This document shows, one piece after another, positions 20,592 through 32,740 of a DNA stretch of 64,000 nt (its first letter is position 1; the number at the start of each line of letters is the position of its first letter). The stretch is taken from positions 248,001-312,000 of the forward strand of contig JBBPUQ010000009.1 of assembly GCA_038501195.1 (NCBI GenBank). The letters run 5' to 3'. The stretch is from Nemania diffusa (lineage: Eukaryota > Ascomycota > Sordariomycetes > Xylariales > Xylariaceae). The notes under the pieces are model-generated. The model was not told the DNA's origin. It did not search any database and saw nothing but the letters and a program-made list of their open reading frames with translations. A program made the translations under genes and the position numbers.

Positions 20592-22481
20592 CTAATCCCA
20601 GTATCTGATGATGCCGTCTAAGCCCGCGGCTACTACCTTACTTGTTTCCTGTGGGTGCCATTGGACGCATGTAATGGCCTGGTCGCCTGCCTGCAGCTTG
20701 TGGTACATCTTACAAGTCTTCCAATCCCCTATAGTCGCCGTTAGTAGTCGCGCCCTAGAGCAAGTATAGAGGTAGTGTCTGCATGTAAAGAGCCGAGCGC
20801 GTGATACTTATTCTAACGCAAAGGGCGTGCTCGCAATAATCAAACAATAGAGGGAGAGGGACAACATAGCAGAGTGTACTTACAAAAAGCGACAAATCCG
20901 GCACTATCACCACTGGCCAAGAACTGGCCATCAGGGCTAAAAGTTAGATCAATGGCCGTACCAGCATTATTATGCCCTCTAAAGCTCTTCTTTCTATTCT
21001 GCCTGAATTTATCGGTGGCACCGTACACCAAAACCTGGTTGTCGGAGCTCTGACAAGCCAAATACTTCTGTGAGGGATGGAGAGCGGTGCGTGTGATTGG
21101 GTACATGTGAGGCTCCGCGATGTACTTGAAAATCAAGGGTCAGTAAATCTTCTTTCGAAAAACAGTCGCACTCGATGTTGCTCACCTTGATTGGGACTGG
21201 TATGTTATAATCCCAGGCTCGTATGGACTTATCGTCACTTGTCGTCATGAAGCGTCTGTTTCCATCAACGAAGGTGATCGTGTTGATTGCGTTTAGATGA
21301 TGGTCATATTCTTGGACCATTTCGCGGGTTCGAGTGTCGTATTGGACTATTTTGTTATCTGACAACCCGGCCAGGAACTCGGTTGAATGTTCTACTGATG
21401 GGTTAAACCGAAGAACATTTGGCGTTTTGCCGCTGGAAAATTTAGCGAGACATTTTCCAGTTTCCGTATCCCACAGCTTCATTGACCGGTCGAAAGACCC
21501 TGATATAAACTGGCTGCCGTCGTGGTTGAAACTTATGTCGGTTATGGACTTGGTATGTCCAGAATAAGATCTTAGAAGCTCCTTGTTATGGTACACATCA
21601 AATATCTTTACTGTACTGTCTGCGCTAGCAGACAAAAGAAGGTGACCAGATCCGGGAAAGAAACGAAGAGCCGTGACTGCTTTATCGCCATGATGCTTCC
21701 AGGTGTGGACCAACTTTTTCGGTATGTAGTTCGTGATGCTTCCGCTCTCTTTCTTGAGGTCGACATCGAGATCTTGCGGCACGTGCATGCTGCAGAACTT
21801 GCGGTTAGATATTATGGCCATGAGGAAGAATAACAGAAAGATGATAGCGAGGTTGACTTACTATGTTCGTCCCTGGTAGTCGAATTCTTCGGAACCGTGG
21901 AAAATGGTTGTCTCGTCTCCCAGTTTCTCTACCTCCTTGCGCCTCGCCAGCGCGGCAGCCGGTGCGGAAACGACTGCACCACTTTGAACAACGTCATCTC
22001 CATCTTCATCTTCGTAGACGTATTCGACCTCTTCATCACTTGCGAGCTCCTCGTCTTGGTCGACTTCTTCCCATTCGGCTTTCTTGTACGAGGCCCAAGG
22101 CCCGATATACGCACCGTCGCCATCTGCAATGGTCGCGTCTCCCTTCTTCTGTCGTCCGGCTCTTATTATGGCAGCTTCCTCTTTCACTTCGGCGCCTGAT
22201 CTAAATTCTCTCTCGGGACCGCCCTTGCCCTCAACAGCCCTATGCTTCGATCTAAACGTGTGCTCGCTAATAAAGGTCTCTTCGGCGGTGCCGGTGAGGA
22301 TATTCTTCCGTTTGAGCGCATTTGCCTGGTCTTTGAATGGATTTAAGGGCCCGAAGGTTGGCCGCGAGAGATCTTCGCCGGTATAGGGTACGACGGCGTG
22401 GTCTGGCTGCGCATACTCTCGCACGATGAGAGCATCTTGTGGTGCCATATTCGGCGGATACTCGCCGAAGCCGTCGGCCAT
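20592..22481 (-). CDS. CDC40: Pre-mRNA splicing factor CDC40/PRP17 (WD40)
   Basis: Four exons, 22481-21862, 21789-21186, 21124-20884 and 20728-20592, give 533 residues with all phases consistent. The N-terminal part (about 1-200) has the features of Prp17: a RPTFGPLNPF segment, EETFISEHTF, AYIGPWASYKK and an acidic stretch, ending in HGSEEFDYQGRTYMHVPQDL. Seven WD40 repeats then form a propeller from about residue 225 to the end, including HTKSITDISF, SGSFDRSMKLWDTETG, PIKYIAEPHMYP and the terminal GLDGIIRYWD. The protein acts in the spliceosome around the second catalytic step. Codons at the exon junctions (Y of RTYM, W of AFWDWK) are restored by splicing, which supports the model. It is convergent with the PTH11-like gene. 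Confidence 0.95.
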
Positions 22482-23264
22482 GTTGTTGTTGTTGCTATCG
22501 TGAGGAGAAAGAATTTGTGGCTTGAGTGTCGTCGAGGCTAGGCGAGGAAAAGGGGCGGCAGGAAAATTATGTGATAGACATAAAACTTTGATGATTGTAC
22601 TTGAGCTCCAAGCTTGGTACAGAGTAACCGCGCCTGCGTCAACGTATAAGGATTACACCCAACGCCCCACAATTACCCGATAACTGGATATATAGCATAA
22701 TTGTATTTGGTCTGAAATGCACATACGAAGCTATATGCATAATCTGAAATAGGGGCAAAATGCACATGCACACAGCCCCTTAGGTACCTTGGTTGTGTGA
22801 GAACACGAAATTTAATAGAAATATATGATGATTGTAGAACTGAAACTTTGGGTATTATCTGTATTTTCACCATGCTGAATGGCATGCGAACAAAACTGCG
22901 CCGTGATGACCAAGCGTCCATCGCTCCCGCCCAGCATATCCCCCGCCGTCCACGTACACACCTCATCTCATTCATACACCCTTCCTTCTATCGTTAAAAA
23001 TATCCCGCTCTTGTCCGTCTTGATACCGCCGAATGGAGTTGGACCTACACCTTGACCCGTTCCGCCCTGTCCCGCTCCGTCCCATCCCGTCTCTCCTATT
23101 CTTGGCTTCATTCGATTGTTTTGGTCGGCGTGTCCAAGACATAATTAGGTGGTGGTTTCAAGGTAACCATGAGCTTCCACGGCCTTTCATACGTCCCTAA
23201 TAATTCCCGGATATTCGCGATGCCTGCTAGCAGCCTGCCACATTATCTGTAGGAGCAGGGCCGC
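22482..23264. other. CDC40 promoter side and ERV14 3' region
   Basis: Spacer of about 780 bp with pyrimidine-rich stretches near 23050-23110. ORFs here overlap on both strands and have no family character. Confidence 0.4.
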
Positions 23265-23936
23265 TTAGGGGCTTTCATCTTTGATCAGGGCGACAATCAT
23301 GCTGTACAGGTAGAAGAAAAACATGATCAGGTGGAAGCCAAGCTTAAAAAATGATTCCTGGGTATTGTTAGTAGGGACCATGGCTTACTATAACCAGCGC
23401 CTTGAGGGATCTTACCTTCTTATGGACGTTTAGTTTCCGGAAGATTTCGGTTGCATCTAGAAGGTGGGTGTTCTCGAGAATCCTATCGCCCAACCGTCAG
23501 TGCTAGTACTACAGAATGGCTGGCATCGTAGGATGTGTAGTGGTGCGACTTACTTCTTGGCATTCCAGGCGAGAAGCGGGAGGTTTAGGACCAGGGCGAC
23601 CCAGTAACCGTTGACGAGAAACAGGAGCGTTAAGACGCCGTGTACGGCAGCCTCGGGGATGATGTAGGTGTTAAGGCGGTTGCAGAGGTCGATAGGGTTG
23701 ATATAGTCACTGCACAGACCGAAGTTGTTAGCAAAGCTGATCATCTAGCACACAAATGACGTCGATATTGGGGACAGAGTAACGTGCGGAGCTTAGATGG
23801 ATGGCTCCATGGCATAGAGTCGCGCAAGAACATACCATTCGAGATCACTGTACATAATGGTAAAGAAGACTTGGAGGAACAGGTTGACGGCATTTATCAG
23901 CACGGCGAAGAGGTATAACCACGCTTCGCCCGACAT
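23265..23936 (-). CDS. ERV14: ERV14/cornichon family ER cargo receptor
   Basis: Four exons, 23936-23836, 23709-23554, 23482-23416 and 23357-23265, give 138 residues, the usual length of fungal Erv14. The start [16 protein letters not shown] leads into the first membrane helix. The cornichon signature [13 protein letters not shown] follows, then a second helix region ([20 protein letters not shown]), the cytosolic segment [20 protein letters not shown] and a last helix ([17 protein letters not shown]). Cornichon proteins load selected transmembrane cargo into COPII vesicles at the ER. All donors are of GTRNGT type (GTATGT, GTAAGT, GTAAGA) and branch points such as GCTAAC are visible. A Cys codon is split by the first intron. 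Confidence 0.97.
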
Positions 23937-25073
23937 TGTGACGGATAGCTGTTGGCAGATCGACAAAGGAAGAGTTTATTTTTGTGGATCAGCGATGGGA
24001 TCGGAGGAGGGGGAGAAGGCAATGCTCTGGAATAGAAGAGAGGCTGTCGATTTCGCGATCGAGAACTGCGCTACGTAGGAAGTGGTTGAAGCCGGGAAGA
24101 TTGCGAGGGCGAAGGCCGGGCTATTCTGTTCGTTGGGCGACCGGATCAAATGGGGGATGGTTAGTTGGCTGGTTTGGTAGAAAGCAAGGCGGCGAAGGCT
24201 TGCGACGACAACGGAGCGGCAGGCTGCTCGACCCAACTGCTTAGACAGAGGTGCCTAGATAGATAGCTAGCTACTCTGTAGATGAGATAAGTACGATAAG
24301 AGCCCCGACACTGGAGATTGGGCGCACAAAGTTGCTACAGTATGTACAGTGTGGCTTTGCTGGTTGTTGGTGGTGAATATTGCTCTCGTGCGTGTCGTGG
24401 ATCGTGTGGATGATGAAAGCGGCTTGTTTCTCCCACGTACAAAGTATCTAAGTAAGTACCAGCAGGGCTTTCTTCGGTCTGAGGTTCGAGACTAATCGCT
24501 GAGCTTCGAAGCGGAGAAAATTGGGGCTGATCAACCAGGCGGCTTCCATCTGAACCCGCCTATGATTCCGGGCAAGTGCGCTTAAATACAGTATATGGAA
24601 AATACATACTGTGTGGTGATACCAAAATGGCTATGTAGGTAGCGGGGGTCTATCCGCTAACGATTGCCCATTTACGTAAGACATTGTCGTACGAGCACCA
24701 AAGATATCTACATAGCATTTAGACTACATGTACTACATATGTAGATGTGAGCCACAACAGTGCAAGACAAGACAGCGTCTCTTAGTATGACTACAGGGCT
24801 ACTATAACCTCAATTAACATAAGCTCAATGTCAATTGTGTAACCTACGTCTAATATCGGTACTGATTAAACAGGCCAGCACCTTGCAAGCAGTAAATGAA
24901 TAAACCCCTAGCAAAGTCACTATGATCATATAGGTATGTCAAGGCGAAAAGCAGGCACGAAAAAAAGACGAGTAGGGGCGCCTTCATCATTGGTCATAGC
25001 ATGTCTCGCTATGATTTTCGCTGTCATGGACATTCGTATTAACTCATTCATCATCGTTCACTATGTGATAGTG
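23937..25073. other. ERV14 upstream region and MAP1 3' region, no gene seen
   Basis: About 1.1 kb. The first 300 bp show opposing ORFs of about 75-86 codons that are mirror images of each other and not convincing. The rest is AT-rich with no ORF of note. Confidence 0.4.
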
Positions 25074-26507
25074 CTATGAGCTCCCATTTGTGCCATTTTC
25101 AACGACAGGCATTGGAATTGGTCCTCCGGGCGAAGTCGGCAACCGCGCCGTCAATACCTCTACTCCGGTTTCTGTAACCAGGAACGTATGCTCTGCGATC
25201 GAGTTAGTAACGAACACAGGCTGTCTAAGAAGTATACACGTGACCTACCAAACTGAGCGGTTCTCTTTCCATCAATGGTGGTGCTCGTCCAGTTGTCCGG
25301 CCAGGTGACGTCGCGGTACTTGCCCAGAGCAATCATGGGCTCGATAGTAAACGTCATTCCCGGCTTGCACTCTCCTACAGCCTTATTCTTGGCATAATGT
25401 GGTATGTTCGGTGGCGAGTGGAAGTGGGTATTGACACCGTGGCCGCAATATGTCCGGATGACGCTGCAGTTCTTCGACTTGGCGTGCTTCTCGATGGCAT
25501 TGCCGAATTCGCGTATTAACGTCCCCGGCTTGATAAGCTTTGCCGCCTCATCTAGGCATTCTCGGGCTGCTTCAACTACTCGGACCGAATCGGGATCTGC
25601 TTTCGCTTTGTCGCCTACGTAGTAGGTCTCGTTCAAGTCGGCGTGGTATCCGCCGTGGTATATTGAAACGTCGAGGTTGATGATGTCGCCGTCGAGAAGC
25701 ACTCTCTGATCCGGGATACCGTGGCAAATAACCTCGTTCACCGAGCTGCAGAATGACTTGGGAAAGTGGTTGTAATTTAAGGGAGAGGGGTACGACTTGA
25801 ATATGTCAGCATATCCACGAAGGCCTTATGACACTAGAAGGGAAGAGGAAGCGCGGCACACCTTTCGCTCTATGGTAGCCTTGTGGCAGACCTCGTCTAG
25901 ATAATCTGTAGTGACACCGGGCCTGATCTCAGCTGCTATAATGTCCAGCACCTCTCGTCCTAACCTGCAGACTTTCCGCATAGCGGCTTGCCCTTCAGCG
26001 TCTAGGATGTCGAATTTATTGCGGTTAAGGTACATCTCGCTCCTTGCGATTCCGGTCTCTGCATAGTCTGGCCATGGAATGTCTTTCGGCACGGTGCGTT
26101 TTTCTGAGAGCGGGTAGACGGGTCGCAAAGATCCGGTGTAGGCGAAGGAGGGGAAAGGGTTGAAGAGACCTGTGGCTGGATCGGGTTTAGATACGACCTT
26201 AGGAGTTCTGATGCGATCAAGAATACCATTAGCTGTTTTGCCCGAGGCAATCTTGTGCAGGGCCTTGTGGCTACCCTATATGGGAGGGTAGGCGGTTAGC
26301 TATGAAGGTGATTAAGTGAGAGAGGGTAGGGGAGCGAAGGCAGTAAGAAAGGTGCGCAATACGAACCCAGTTCTTTTTAAAGCAGTCTTGGGAGCAAAAG
26401 AAGCTGTCTTTTATCCCTAATTTCAGACATGTTGGACACTGCAGGGAGCCCGCGTCATTCTCGCAGTCGGCTCCCAGGCATTTGAGCTTATCGGTTGTTG
26501 CGGACAT
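25074..26507 (-). CDS. MAP1: Methionine aminopeptidase, type 1
   Basis: Four exons, 26507-26367, 26275-25862, 25795-25249 and 25192-25074, give 406 residues. The N-terminus has the eukaryotic ribosome-associating zinc finger: a Cys-rich stretch from [10 protein letters not shown] through CPTCLKL and CSQDC to HKALH, about residues 9-53. The catalytic domain carries the type 1 residues: His in VICHGIPD, the two metal-binding Asp in [20 protein letters not shown], His in YCGHGVNTH, Glu in FTIEPM and Glu in AQFEHTFLV. The codon for that last Glu is split by the third intron. The enzyme removes initiator methionine from nascent proteins in the cytosol. The first intron has a less usual donor (GTTCGT), but the junction NWGSHKALH fits the family. 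Confidence 0.95.
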
Positions 26508-27219
26508 AATTGGCCGAAGGAGAAACTTTAATTTGCCTTTTTATGCTTTTTTATGTTTCTCTCATGTATATGCGTACTCGAATACCGCTCCTATGTGCTC
26601 GGGGAGAAAAGGGCTTGGGAAAAGAATGAAGCGCGGCGGCGAGGCGCAAACAAATGTTACAGTACAGAGAACACGGCTATTATTTTGTTGCTCAGCAAGC
26701 CAGCACTTGCCTTTTTTCCCTGCATTGAAAACGTGCCCCACCTTTGAATGGCGGAACCATACCGACGGGTGGGGTTCAAATCTACCTAAGTACCTAAATA
26801 TTCGACATGTATATACTGTAGGTAGGTATTTATCCAGGTACTCGGCTTGGACGCTTATTTGCATATCTTGAGTGCTACATCACATGCGCCAGATGTTGCA
26901 CTGTTGAATACACTGGAGCTAAGAACGTTAAGATGATGGGTCATCCCACTACCTAGACTGGGTATATCCGTACAACCGGGAGCACTTGTCTTTATTGTAC
27001 CGATCTTAAGCGTTTACATTATTAATAGCTATGTATAACGCTACTTTAGGTGGAACAAGCCTTGGGTCGTGGTTCATGTGAAAGTCAGACTAAGAACGGG
27101 GTTGCTACTCATAAGCAGCGCCTTTATCCTTTCTCTCACAAACATAGACTGCTACTTACCAGGAGTTAGTTAGTTCTAACATCGAACCGGTATGCCAACC
27201 CAAGTTGCGATTCAGAACC
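26508..27219. other. Shared promoter region of MAP1 and BNA4
   Basis: About 710 bp between the divergent starts of MAP1 (minus) and BNA4 (plus). Opposing ORFs of up to 129 codons near 26482-26871 are incompatible with each other and unlikely to be real. A CCTA-type repeat patch lies near 26785-26835. Confidence 0.4.
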
Positions 27220-29082
27220 ATGGTGAATACAAGCCAGAAATACGTCGTGGTCGGGGCGGGGCCTGTCGGTTCGTTAGCTGCTTTATATGCTGCGAAAAGA
27301 GGCTACCAGGTAGAGATCTACGAATTGCGAAGCGGTAAGTGAGCGTTAAATAAACCACCCCTCCCCTCTTTAGTTACTACTAGCACAAGCCCAAGCCGGA
27401 GCATGCATATCATAACGCACGACATCAACATAGTGCAGCTGAAAAAGCTAGCCAGCCAGCCAGCCAGCCAGCCAGCTACCTACCTAACTTGGCCTCCTGC
27501 CATTTATAGCATACCACCAGCATACCACTAATAGAACTGTAAATGTAAATGGTTACTAATTGGCTACAGATCTGCGTGATCCTTCCACTACGCCATTGAA
27601 TTTCACCAAGTCCATCAACCTTGCTCTTTCAGAGCGCGGCATCAATGCTATGCGCCATGCTGACCACGACAAGTTAATTCAACATGTCGTCTCAGCTACT
27701 ATCCCCATGCGCGGGCGCATGATCCACGGGAGGAGTCCCGACGGTGTGCTCTACGAAGCAGCGCAGGACTATGATGTTCACGGACGGGTATGATGAGATC
27801 CTTGGTCATGACTCGAGCCATATGGATTATTGATTGTCTATCACGCAGACCATCTTCGCTGTGGACAGAGCCGGCCTCAATGAGCGGTTGCTAGACATTC
27901 TGGATGAAATGCCCAATGTCAAGTTCTTCTTCAACCACAAACTGACGGGGGCAGATTTCAAACAGCGAAAGGCCTGGTTTGAGTTTCGCGACCACACCAC
28001 CACCTCAGATCGCCCAGCTGAAATCGAAATCGATTTTGACTTCATGATTGGTGCTGACGGTGCACATTCTGCTGTGAGATACCACCTCATGAAGTATACC
28101 AGAATGAACTACAACCAAGAATACATTGATACGCTCTGGTGCGAGTTTCAAATCAAGCCAAACGACACTTCAAACGGCCAAAGTCCAGAATCCAAGTTCC
28201 GTATCTCTCCTAACCACCTGCACATCTGGCCCGGAAAGGAGTTCATGTTTATTGCCATACCCAGTGATGTATGTAATCCTTTGCTCCCTCTGAGAAACAT
28301 ATAAGTATGCTAATAAAATAAAGGACGGCTCGTTCACATGCACCCTATTTATGCCAGGCTCCAGCTTTGCTATGCTCGAGGCCGACCCCTCCTTGCTGCC
28401 AAATTTCTTTGACTCTTTTTTCCCAGGGGTCACATCCCTCATCACACCAGAGGAGCTCATCTCGTCATTCCAGGCTAACCCTCATCTTCCTTTAATTAGC
28501 ATCAAATGCCATCCGTATCACTTCTCTAGCTCCGCAGTCATCATTGGAGATGCAGCTCATGCCATGGTTCCCTTCTATGGACAAGGTATGAATGCCGGTC
28601 TTGAAGATGTACGAATTCTCTTCTCCATCATAGACAAGCACGCGACAAGCGAACTCAGCAGCCCCGATGATCGTGAGATAGACAGTGCCGCCTCTAGGAG
28701 AGCATTGGCACTGAAGGAGTACTCTGCAGTCCGTGCTGCGGACGCTCACGCAATCAACGATCTAGCGCTTCAGAACTATGTCGAGATGCGAGCTTCCGTG
28801 CTCTCGCCTCTGTATCGTCTGCGGAAATTCTTAGAAGAGTTTTTATCTGTCCACGTCCCGAGCTTGGGTTGGCATACCCAGTACTCGAGGATCAGCTTTG
28901 GGAACGAAAGATACTCGGAAGTAGTGGCAAAAAGCCGACATCAGGGCAAGGTCTTAACGCGCGGGCTCGTAGCTCTACTTGTCAGCCCTCTTGTTCTTGG
29001 ATATTTGGGCATTGTCTTGGCACGTCATCGCTCAAGTAGAATTCCAAGCCCTTTCGACATCCTAAGGGGCTTGGTAGGGTAA
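27220..29082 (+). CDS. BNA4: Kynurenine 3-monooxygenase
   Basis: Four exons, 27220-27334, 27570-27787, 27849-28268 and 28324-29082, give 503 residues in phase. It is an FAD-dependent class A hydroxylase. The FAD ADP-binding motif is [10 protein letters not shown] at residues 9-18, the DG motif is [12 protein letters not shown] (about 182), and the GD motif is [20 protein letters not shown] (about 320). [25 protein letters not shown] and MIHGRS are typical of kynurenine monooxygenases. A C-terminal hydrophobic segment ([18 protein letters not shown]) matches the outer mitochondrial membrane anchor of the family. The enzyme makes 3-hydroxykynurenine in the de novo NAD pathway from tryptophan. 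The ATG at 27220 is used because an upstream ATG at 27192 is in another frame. The first intron carries a GCCA microsatellite. Confidence 0.93.
27451..27475. repeat. GCCA tetranucleotide microsatellite in BNA4 intron 1
   Basis: Six uninterrupted GCCA units plus one base lie inside the 235-bp first intron of the kynurenine monooxygenase gene, followed by a short CTACC tract. It is likely length-variable between strains. Confidence 0.9.
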
Positions 29083-29354
29083 ACTAGAGTATTGCCGAGC
29101 CGTTAGACAATTTGATATATGCATGAGTATAACATACCCATGCAGCAATGGTTTTAGGAGTTAACGGCTGATGGGTCCGACCTAGACTGGAACCTCCCCC
29201 ACTGTTAGGTATTATCAATTAACTATACCTATATATATTTCCATATATAAGGCATCAACTTTACCAGATCGTGTATTAGCTTTTTTCATCAACTTCCTAG
29301 AATCCCATTTTCAGTCCATTTTTACCAAATAATAATCATTCTATCCCTTTCAGA

Positions 29355-30432
29355 ATGTCGTCTCCTTTCAGCCCATACGCCGAACAGCACAAGGAACTTA
29401 ATGGCCCTGGAGACCAGCGACCTACGGCTCTCCAGGTCCTAGAGGATAACAACCTCATCCAAGCATGGCCAGACAAGGTCGTCCTAATCACCGGTGCCAC
29501 ATCAGGAATTGGCATCGAGACTGCCCGAGCCATGTACGCCACCGGCGCCCAAATCTTCCTCCTAGTTCGCAACCCCGCGAAGGTGCAGCCCGTCGTGGCC
29601 GATATCCTCAGCACCACCAAGGGCAACGGAAACATCGAAGTGATTGAGATGGACCTAGACTCTCTAGCCTCCGTCAAGAAGGCAGCGCAGGAATTCCTTA
29701 CGAAGTCTCCCAAGCTCAACGTCCTAATCAACAACGCAGGTGCGTACCCCAACCAAACCCCCATATCCAGCAGTCCCTTACCCCAAACCAGGCATAATGG
29801 CCTGCCCAAAGACCATAACAGCCGACGGCTTCGAGCGCCAGTTCGCCGTGAACTACCTCGCGCACTTCACCCTAACCACCCTCCTCCTCCCCGCCCTCCT
29901 CACCAGCAGCTCGCCCACCTTCAACTCGCGCGTAATCTGGGTGACGTCCTCGGCCCACCGGCACGCGACCTCGCGGCCGGACCTATCCGACATCGGCATG
30001 CTCTCAGGGCGCTACGAGCCGCACGTGGCCTACGGGCAGTCCAAGACGGCCATGGTGTGGGCCGCGAACCGCCTGGACCGCGCCTACGGGCCGCGCGGCG
30101 TGCGCTCCGTCTCCGTGCACCCGGGCGGCATCTTCACGAACCTCTCGCAGTTCATGACCGCCGACGAGCTCGCCGCCTTCACGGAGAGCCCGGCCATCGT
30201 GCGCGAGATGAAGGACGCGGCGCAGGGCGCCGCCACGCAGGTCTGGGCCGCGGCCGCGCCCGTGTGGGAGGGCAAGGGGGGCAAGTTCCTCGAGGACGTG
30301 CAGGTGGCTGCGCCCATGGCGGAGGTTAGCAGTGTGCTTGGCGGCGGGTATGGGGCGCACGCGTATGACCCTGAGAGCGAGGATAGCCTTTGGGAGCTTA
30401 GTTTGGAGATGGCGAAGGTGGAGAGCCCTTGA
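29355..30432 (+). CDS. Short-chain dehydrogenase/reductase (retinol dehydrogenase-like)
   Basis: Two exons, 29355-29739 and 29792-30432, with a 52-bp intron, give 341 residues. It is a classical Rossmann-fold SDR. The cofactor-binding motif TGATSGIG is at residues 46-53 and NNAG at about 125-128, completed across the intron. Catalytic Ser is in WVTSSAH, and Tyr and Lys are in YGQSK at about 212. VSVHPGGIFTNL follows the active site. An N-terminal extension of about 40 residues precedes the fold. The closest group is the WW-domain oxidoreductase/retinol dehydrogenase-like SDRs that use NAD(P)H, with substrate unknown. It lies 272 bp downstream of BNA4 on the same strand, but I see no reason to link the two functionally. 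Exon 2 is very GC-rich, which creates long false ORFs in other frames. Confidence 0.9.
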
Positions 30433-31496
30433 TGCGGCTTTCGCTAGATAGGTGTATCGTCCATACTTAGACTTGAGTCTCCTCCACTGTAGATAGTAGT
30501 ATCATGCGATGAATAATAGATTTATTCTGTACTACCTAAATTACACTTGCATTCCGTTTAATGTATAATAGGGGCCTTAATACGGCGCTATAGGCTGGAA
30601 GAATTCGATACCAAGAGGTTTAACACGATTCGAGCTATATCCGAGGACTTGAGTTAACACTATTGTATATACATCACATGCAGCATCGATCTAGCTCTAC
30701 AATCCGGGTCTAAGGGGGAACAAACACACATAAGCTGTAGTCGTGTTTCAAGGCGTAGTTACGACATCAGCGTCATATGTGGGTATGGCTGAGGTCAGCC
30801 AAACGCCGGTACTGTGGGGGAGATGTGAAGCAGCGCGTGGGGGAGCTGGACGAACCTAGCCGGCAGCGGCATAGGTAGCTTGATCGTCGTGATGAGGGTG
30901 GCACCTCGAGTGCATATGACAGGGGTGGGAAATAGAAACCTTCGGACATAACGTGACATCTCCCTAAAATCCGTGTGAATCGAATAAGAATACACCTAGC
31001 GAAGACGCGACGGTGAGGAGGTGAAGGTGAAGGCGGAGGTGGAAATACGAACGCGATACCTCAGTAGTATCTGCTCATCGACTAAGACAAATATCACGAA
31101 ACAGACTCGCGGCAGGGTTGCGATTGGTGCTGAAGTGCGCATGCTTATAGGGTATAGTTTGGGATAACCACTCCTCTGAAACCGCCAGCCCTTAAATTAT
31201 TGCGCGAGGAGCGCATCAACTACACAGACATCGGTAGCTACTGCAATAGATAGATAAGTACATGTAGATAAATACATGTAGATAGATAGGCCATCCTCTC
31301 TGATGTATATGTACACGAAGGTGGCTAGAGGACTGCCTCGACGTGAAGATATATGACTCTTTCACAAGATAGATACAACCCCATTATAGTATATAAGTGT
31401 TAGACTAATACAAACAGTAGAGCGCCGAATTGATGAGATATTCCCGAGCTCACAGCCGTCAGCTCAGCCTTCTCCTCCCATCTACCAAAAGCCAGA
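30433..31496. other. Convergent spacer with short repeats, no gene seen
   Basis: About 1.06 kb between the SDR and TIM-barrel stop codons. Around 31245-31295 there is a tandem-like pair of units, each reading roughly GTAGATAAATACAT / GTAGATAGATAG. No ORF with protein character. Confidence 0.5.
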
Positions 31497-32366
31497 CTAA
31501 CCCTCAATCCGAATCTCCTTAAACCGCCTCGTATTCTCCGCAATCGCAATCTCAACCGGGAGCCTCTCCATACTACTCGCGCCATAAAACCCATGCACCC
31601 CCCTCGTGCGCGTCAAGACATACCGCGCGTCCTCAACCTCAGCAATCGGGCCCCCATGGCACAGCACAATAACGTCCTCGCGGACCCCAACCGCCGCATC
31701 GCGGATCTCCTGCACCAGCGCAACGCAGTCATCAAGGCTCTTGGCCGTCTTCGCGCCGACGCCCCCGCTCGCCGTTAGCCCCATGTGCGCAACGACGATA
31801 TCCGCGCCGGCCCGCGTCATCTCGACCGCCTGCTCCGCATCGAACACATACGGCGAGGTGAGCAAATCCAGCCCCGCCGCAGCGCGCACCATCTCGACCT
31901 CATGCGCATACCCCATACCGCTCTCCTCCAGCCCCCTGCGAAACTCGCCATCAATCAATCCAACTGTCGGGAAGTTCTGCACGCCACTAAACCCCAACTC
32001 CTTCAACTCCCTCAAGAACCTCCCACTCCCACTCCCGCCCCCACCAGTAGCGGCGCCGGTATCCCGGAACGGGTCCGTGGCGCAGACCCCCGCGAGCACG
32101 GGGGCATGCGCGACGACGGGCAGGACCTCGCGCGCCATCTCGAGCACGGCGGCGTTGGCGTCCCCGTACGGCATGAGCCCCGCGAGCGAGCCGCGCCCCG
32201 CCATGCGGAACCGCCCCGAGTTGTAGATGACGACGAGGTCCGCGCCGCCGGCCTCGGCGGATTTCGCCGAGAGCCCGATGCCGGCGCCCGCGCCGATGAT
32301 GGGCTGTTTGGCGGCGATGGAGGCGCGGAAGCGCGCGAGGAGCTCGGCGCGCAGGATCGGGGGCAT
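31497..32366 (-). CDS. TIM-barrel, phosphoenolpyruvate hydrolase-like protein
   Basis: Intronless ORF of 289 residues spanning one complete TIM barrel of the PEP-hydrolase-like family. Characteristic stretches are [20 protein letters not shown] (about 22), [57 protein letters not shown] and [14 protein letters not shown] near the C-terminus. The name of the family comes from weak similarity to PEP-using enzymes; no reaction has been settled as far as I know. In plants the same domain is fused behind a UPF0261 domain in the tomato Tm-1 protein and its homologues. Here the UPF0261 protein is encoded divergently just 374 bp away, which suggests that the two products work together. There is no targeting signal. 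Confidence 0.88.
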   Translation of the reverse strand: MPPILRAELLARFRASIAAKQPIIGAGAGIGLSAKSAEAGGADLVVIYNSGRFRMAGRGSLAGLMPYGDANAAVLEMAREVLPVVAHAPVLAGVCATDPFRDTGAATGGGGSGSGRFLRELKELGFSGVQNFPTVGLIDGEFRRGLEESGMGYAHEVEMVRAAAGLDLLTSPYVFDAEQAVEMTRAGADIVVAHMGLTASGGVGAKTAKSLDDCVALVQEIRDAAVGVREDVIVLCHGGPIAEVEDARYVLTRTRGVHGFYGASSMERLPVEIAIAENTRRFKEIRIEG

Positions 32367-32740
32367 GGTTTATTTATAGGTAGGATTGGTTGATGAGTTA
32401 CGGTAGGTTTTCTTAACTTCCTTCAGGGATTCTCGGGAAAGGGGGTTGGTGCATGTGGCGTAAGTAAGAATAGACAAGCGGTTCAATGAGAGGTGGGGGA
32501 CAAAAGCCTACGCAATAGGTAAAGGGGTTTCGTGGAACCCGATCGGACAACCACCTACGTAATTCACGGCCGCATATTGTATGCAAGAAGCTAGAAGGCG
32601 ATTTATCTAATTGGCCACTCCCGTAAGCCTCCGTCTGGTGTACATAATGCTACATACATACCCGGCTTCTCCACCCGACTACTGTACTACTACCTCAATC
32701 CTTCCCGTGCACTACCCATTTCATTGACGCCAACCCCGAA
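32367..32740. promoter_or_regulatory. Shared bidirectional promoter region of the Tm-1-like gene pair
   Basis: A 374-bp interval separates the divergent ATGs of the TIM-barrel gene (minus) and the UPF0261 gene (plus). It is the only space available for both promoters, so co-regulation is plausible. Pyrimidine-rich stretches lie close to the plus-strand start. I identified no specific factor site. Confidence 0.55.

Noticed and set aside
23857..24244. Opposing ORFs upstream of ERV14
   Set aside because: They overlap the first exon or promoter of ERV14 and mirror each other on both strands.
26482..26871. 129-codon plus-strand and 100-codon minus-strand ORFs between MAP1 and BNA4
   Set aside because: They are mutually exclusive, sit in the shared promoter and lack domain character.
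27451..27475. GCCA repeat considered as a CRISPR-like array
   Set aside because: It is a simple tetranucleotide microsatellite inside an intron, with no spacers.
29355..30329. 324-codon frame reading through the SDR intron
   Set aside because: After the first exon it runs in the wrong frame of a GC-rich exon, giving an Arg/Pro/His-rich false tail. The spliced model restores the SDR motifs.
31606..32393. Two plus-strand ORFs of over 200 codons opposite the TIM-barrel gene
   Set aside because: They are antisense shadows of a GC-rich coding region.
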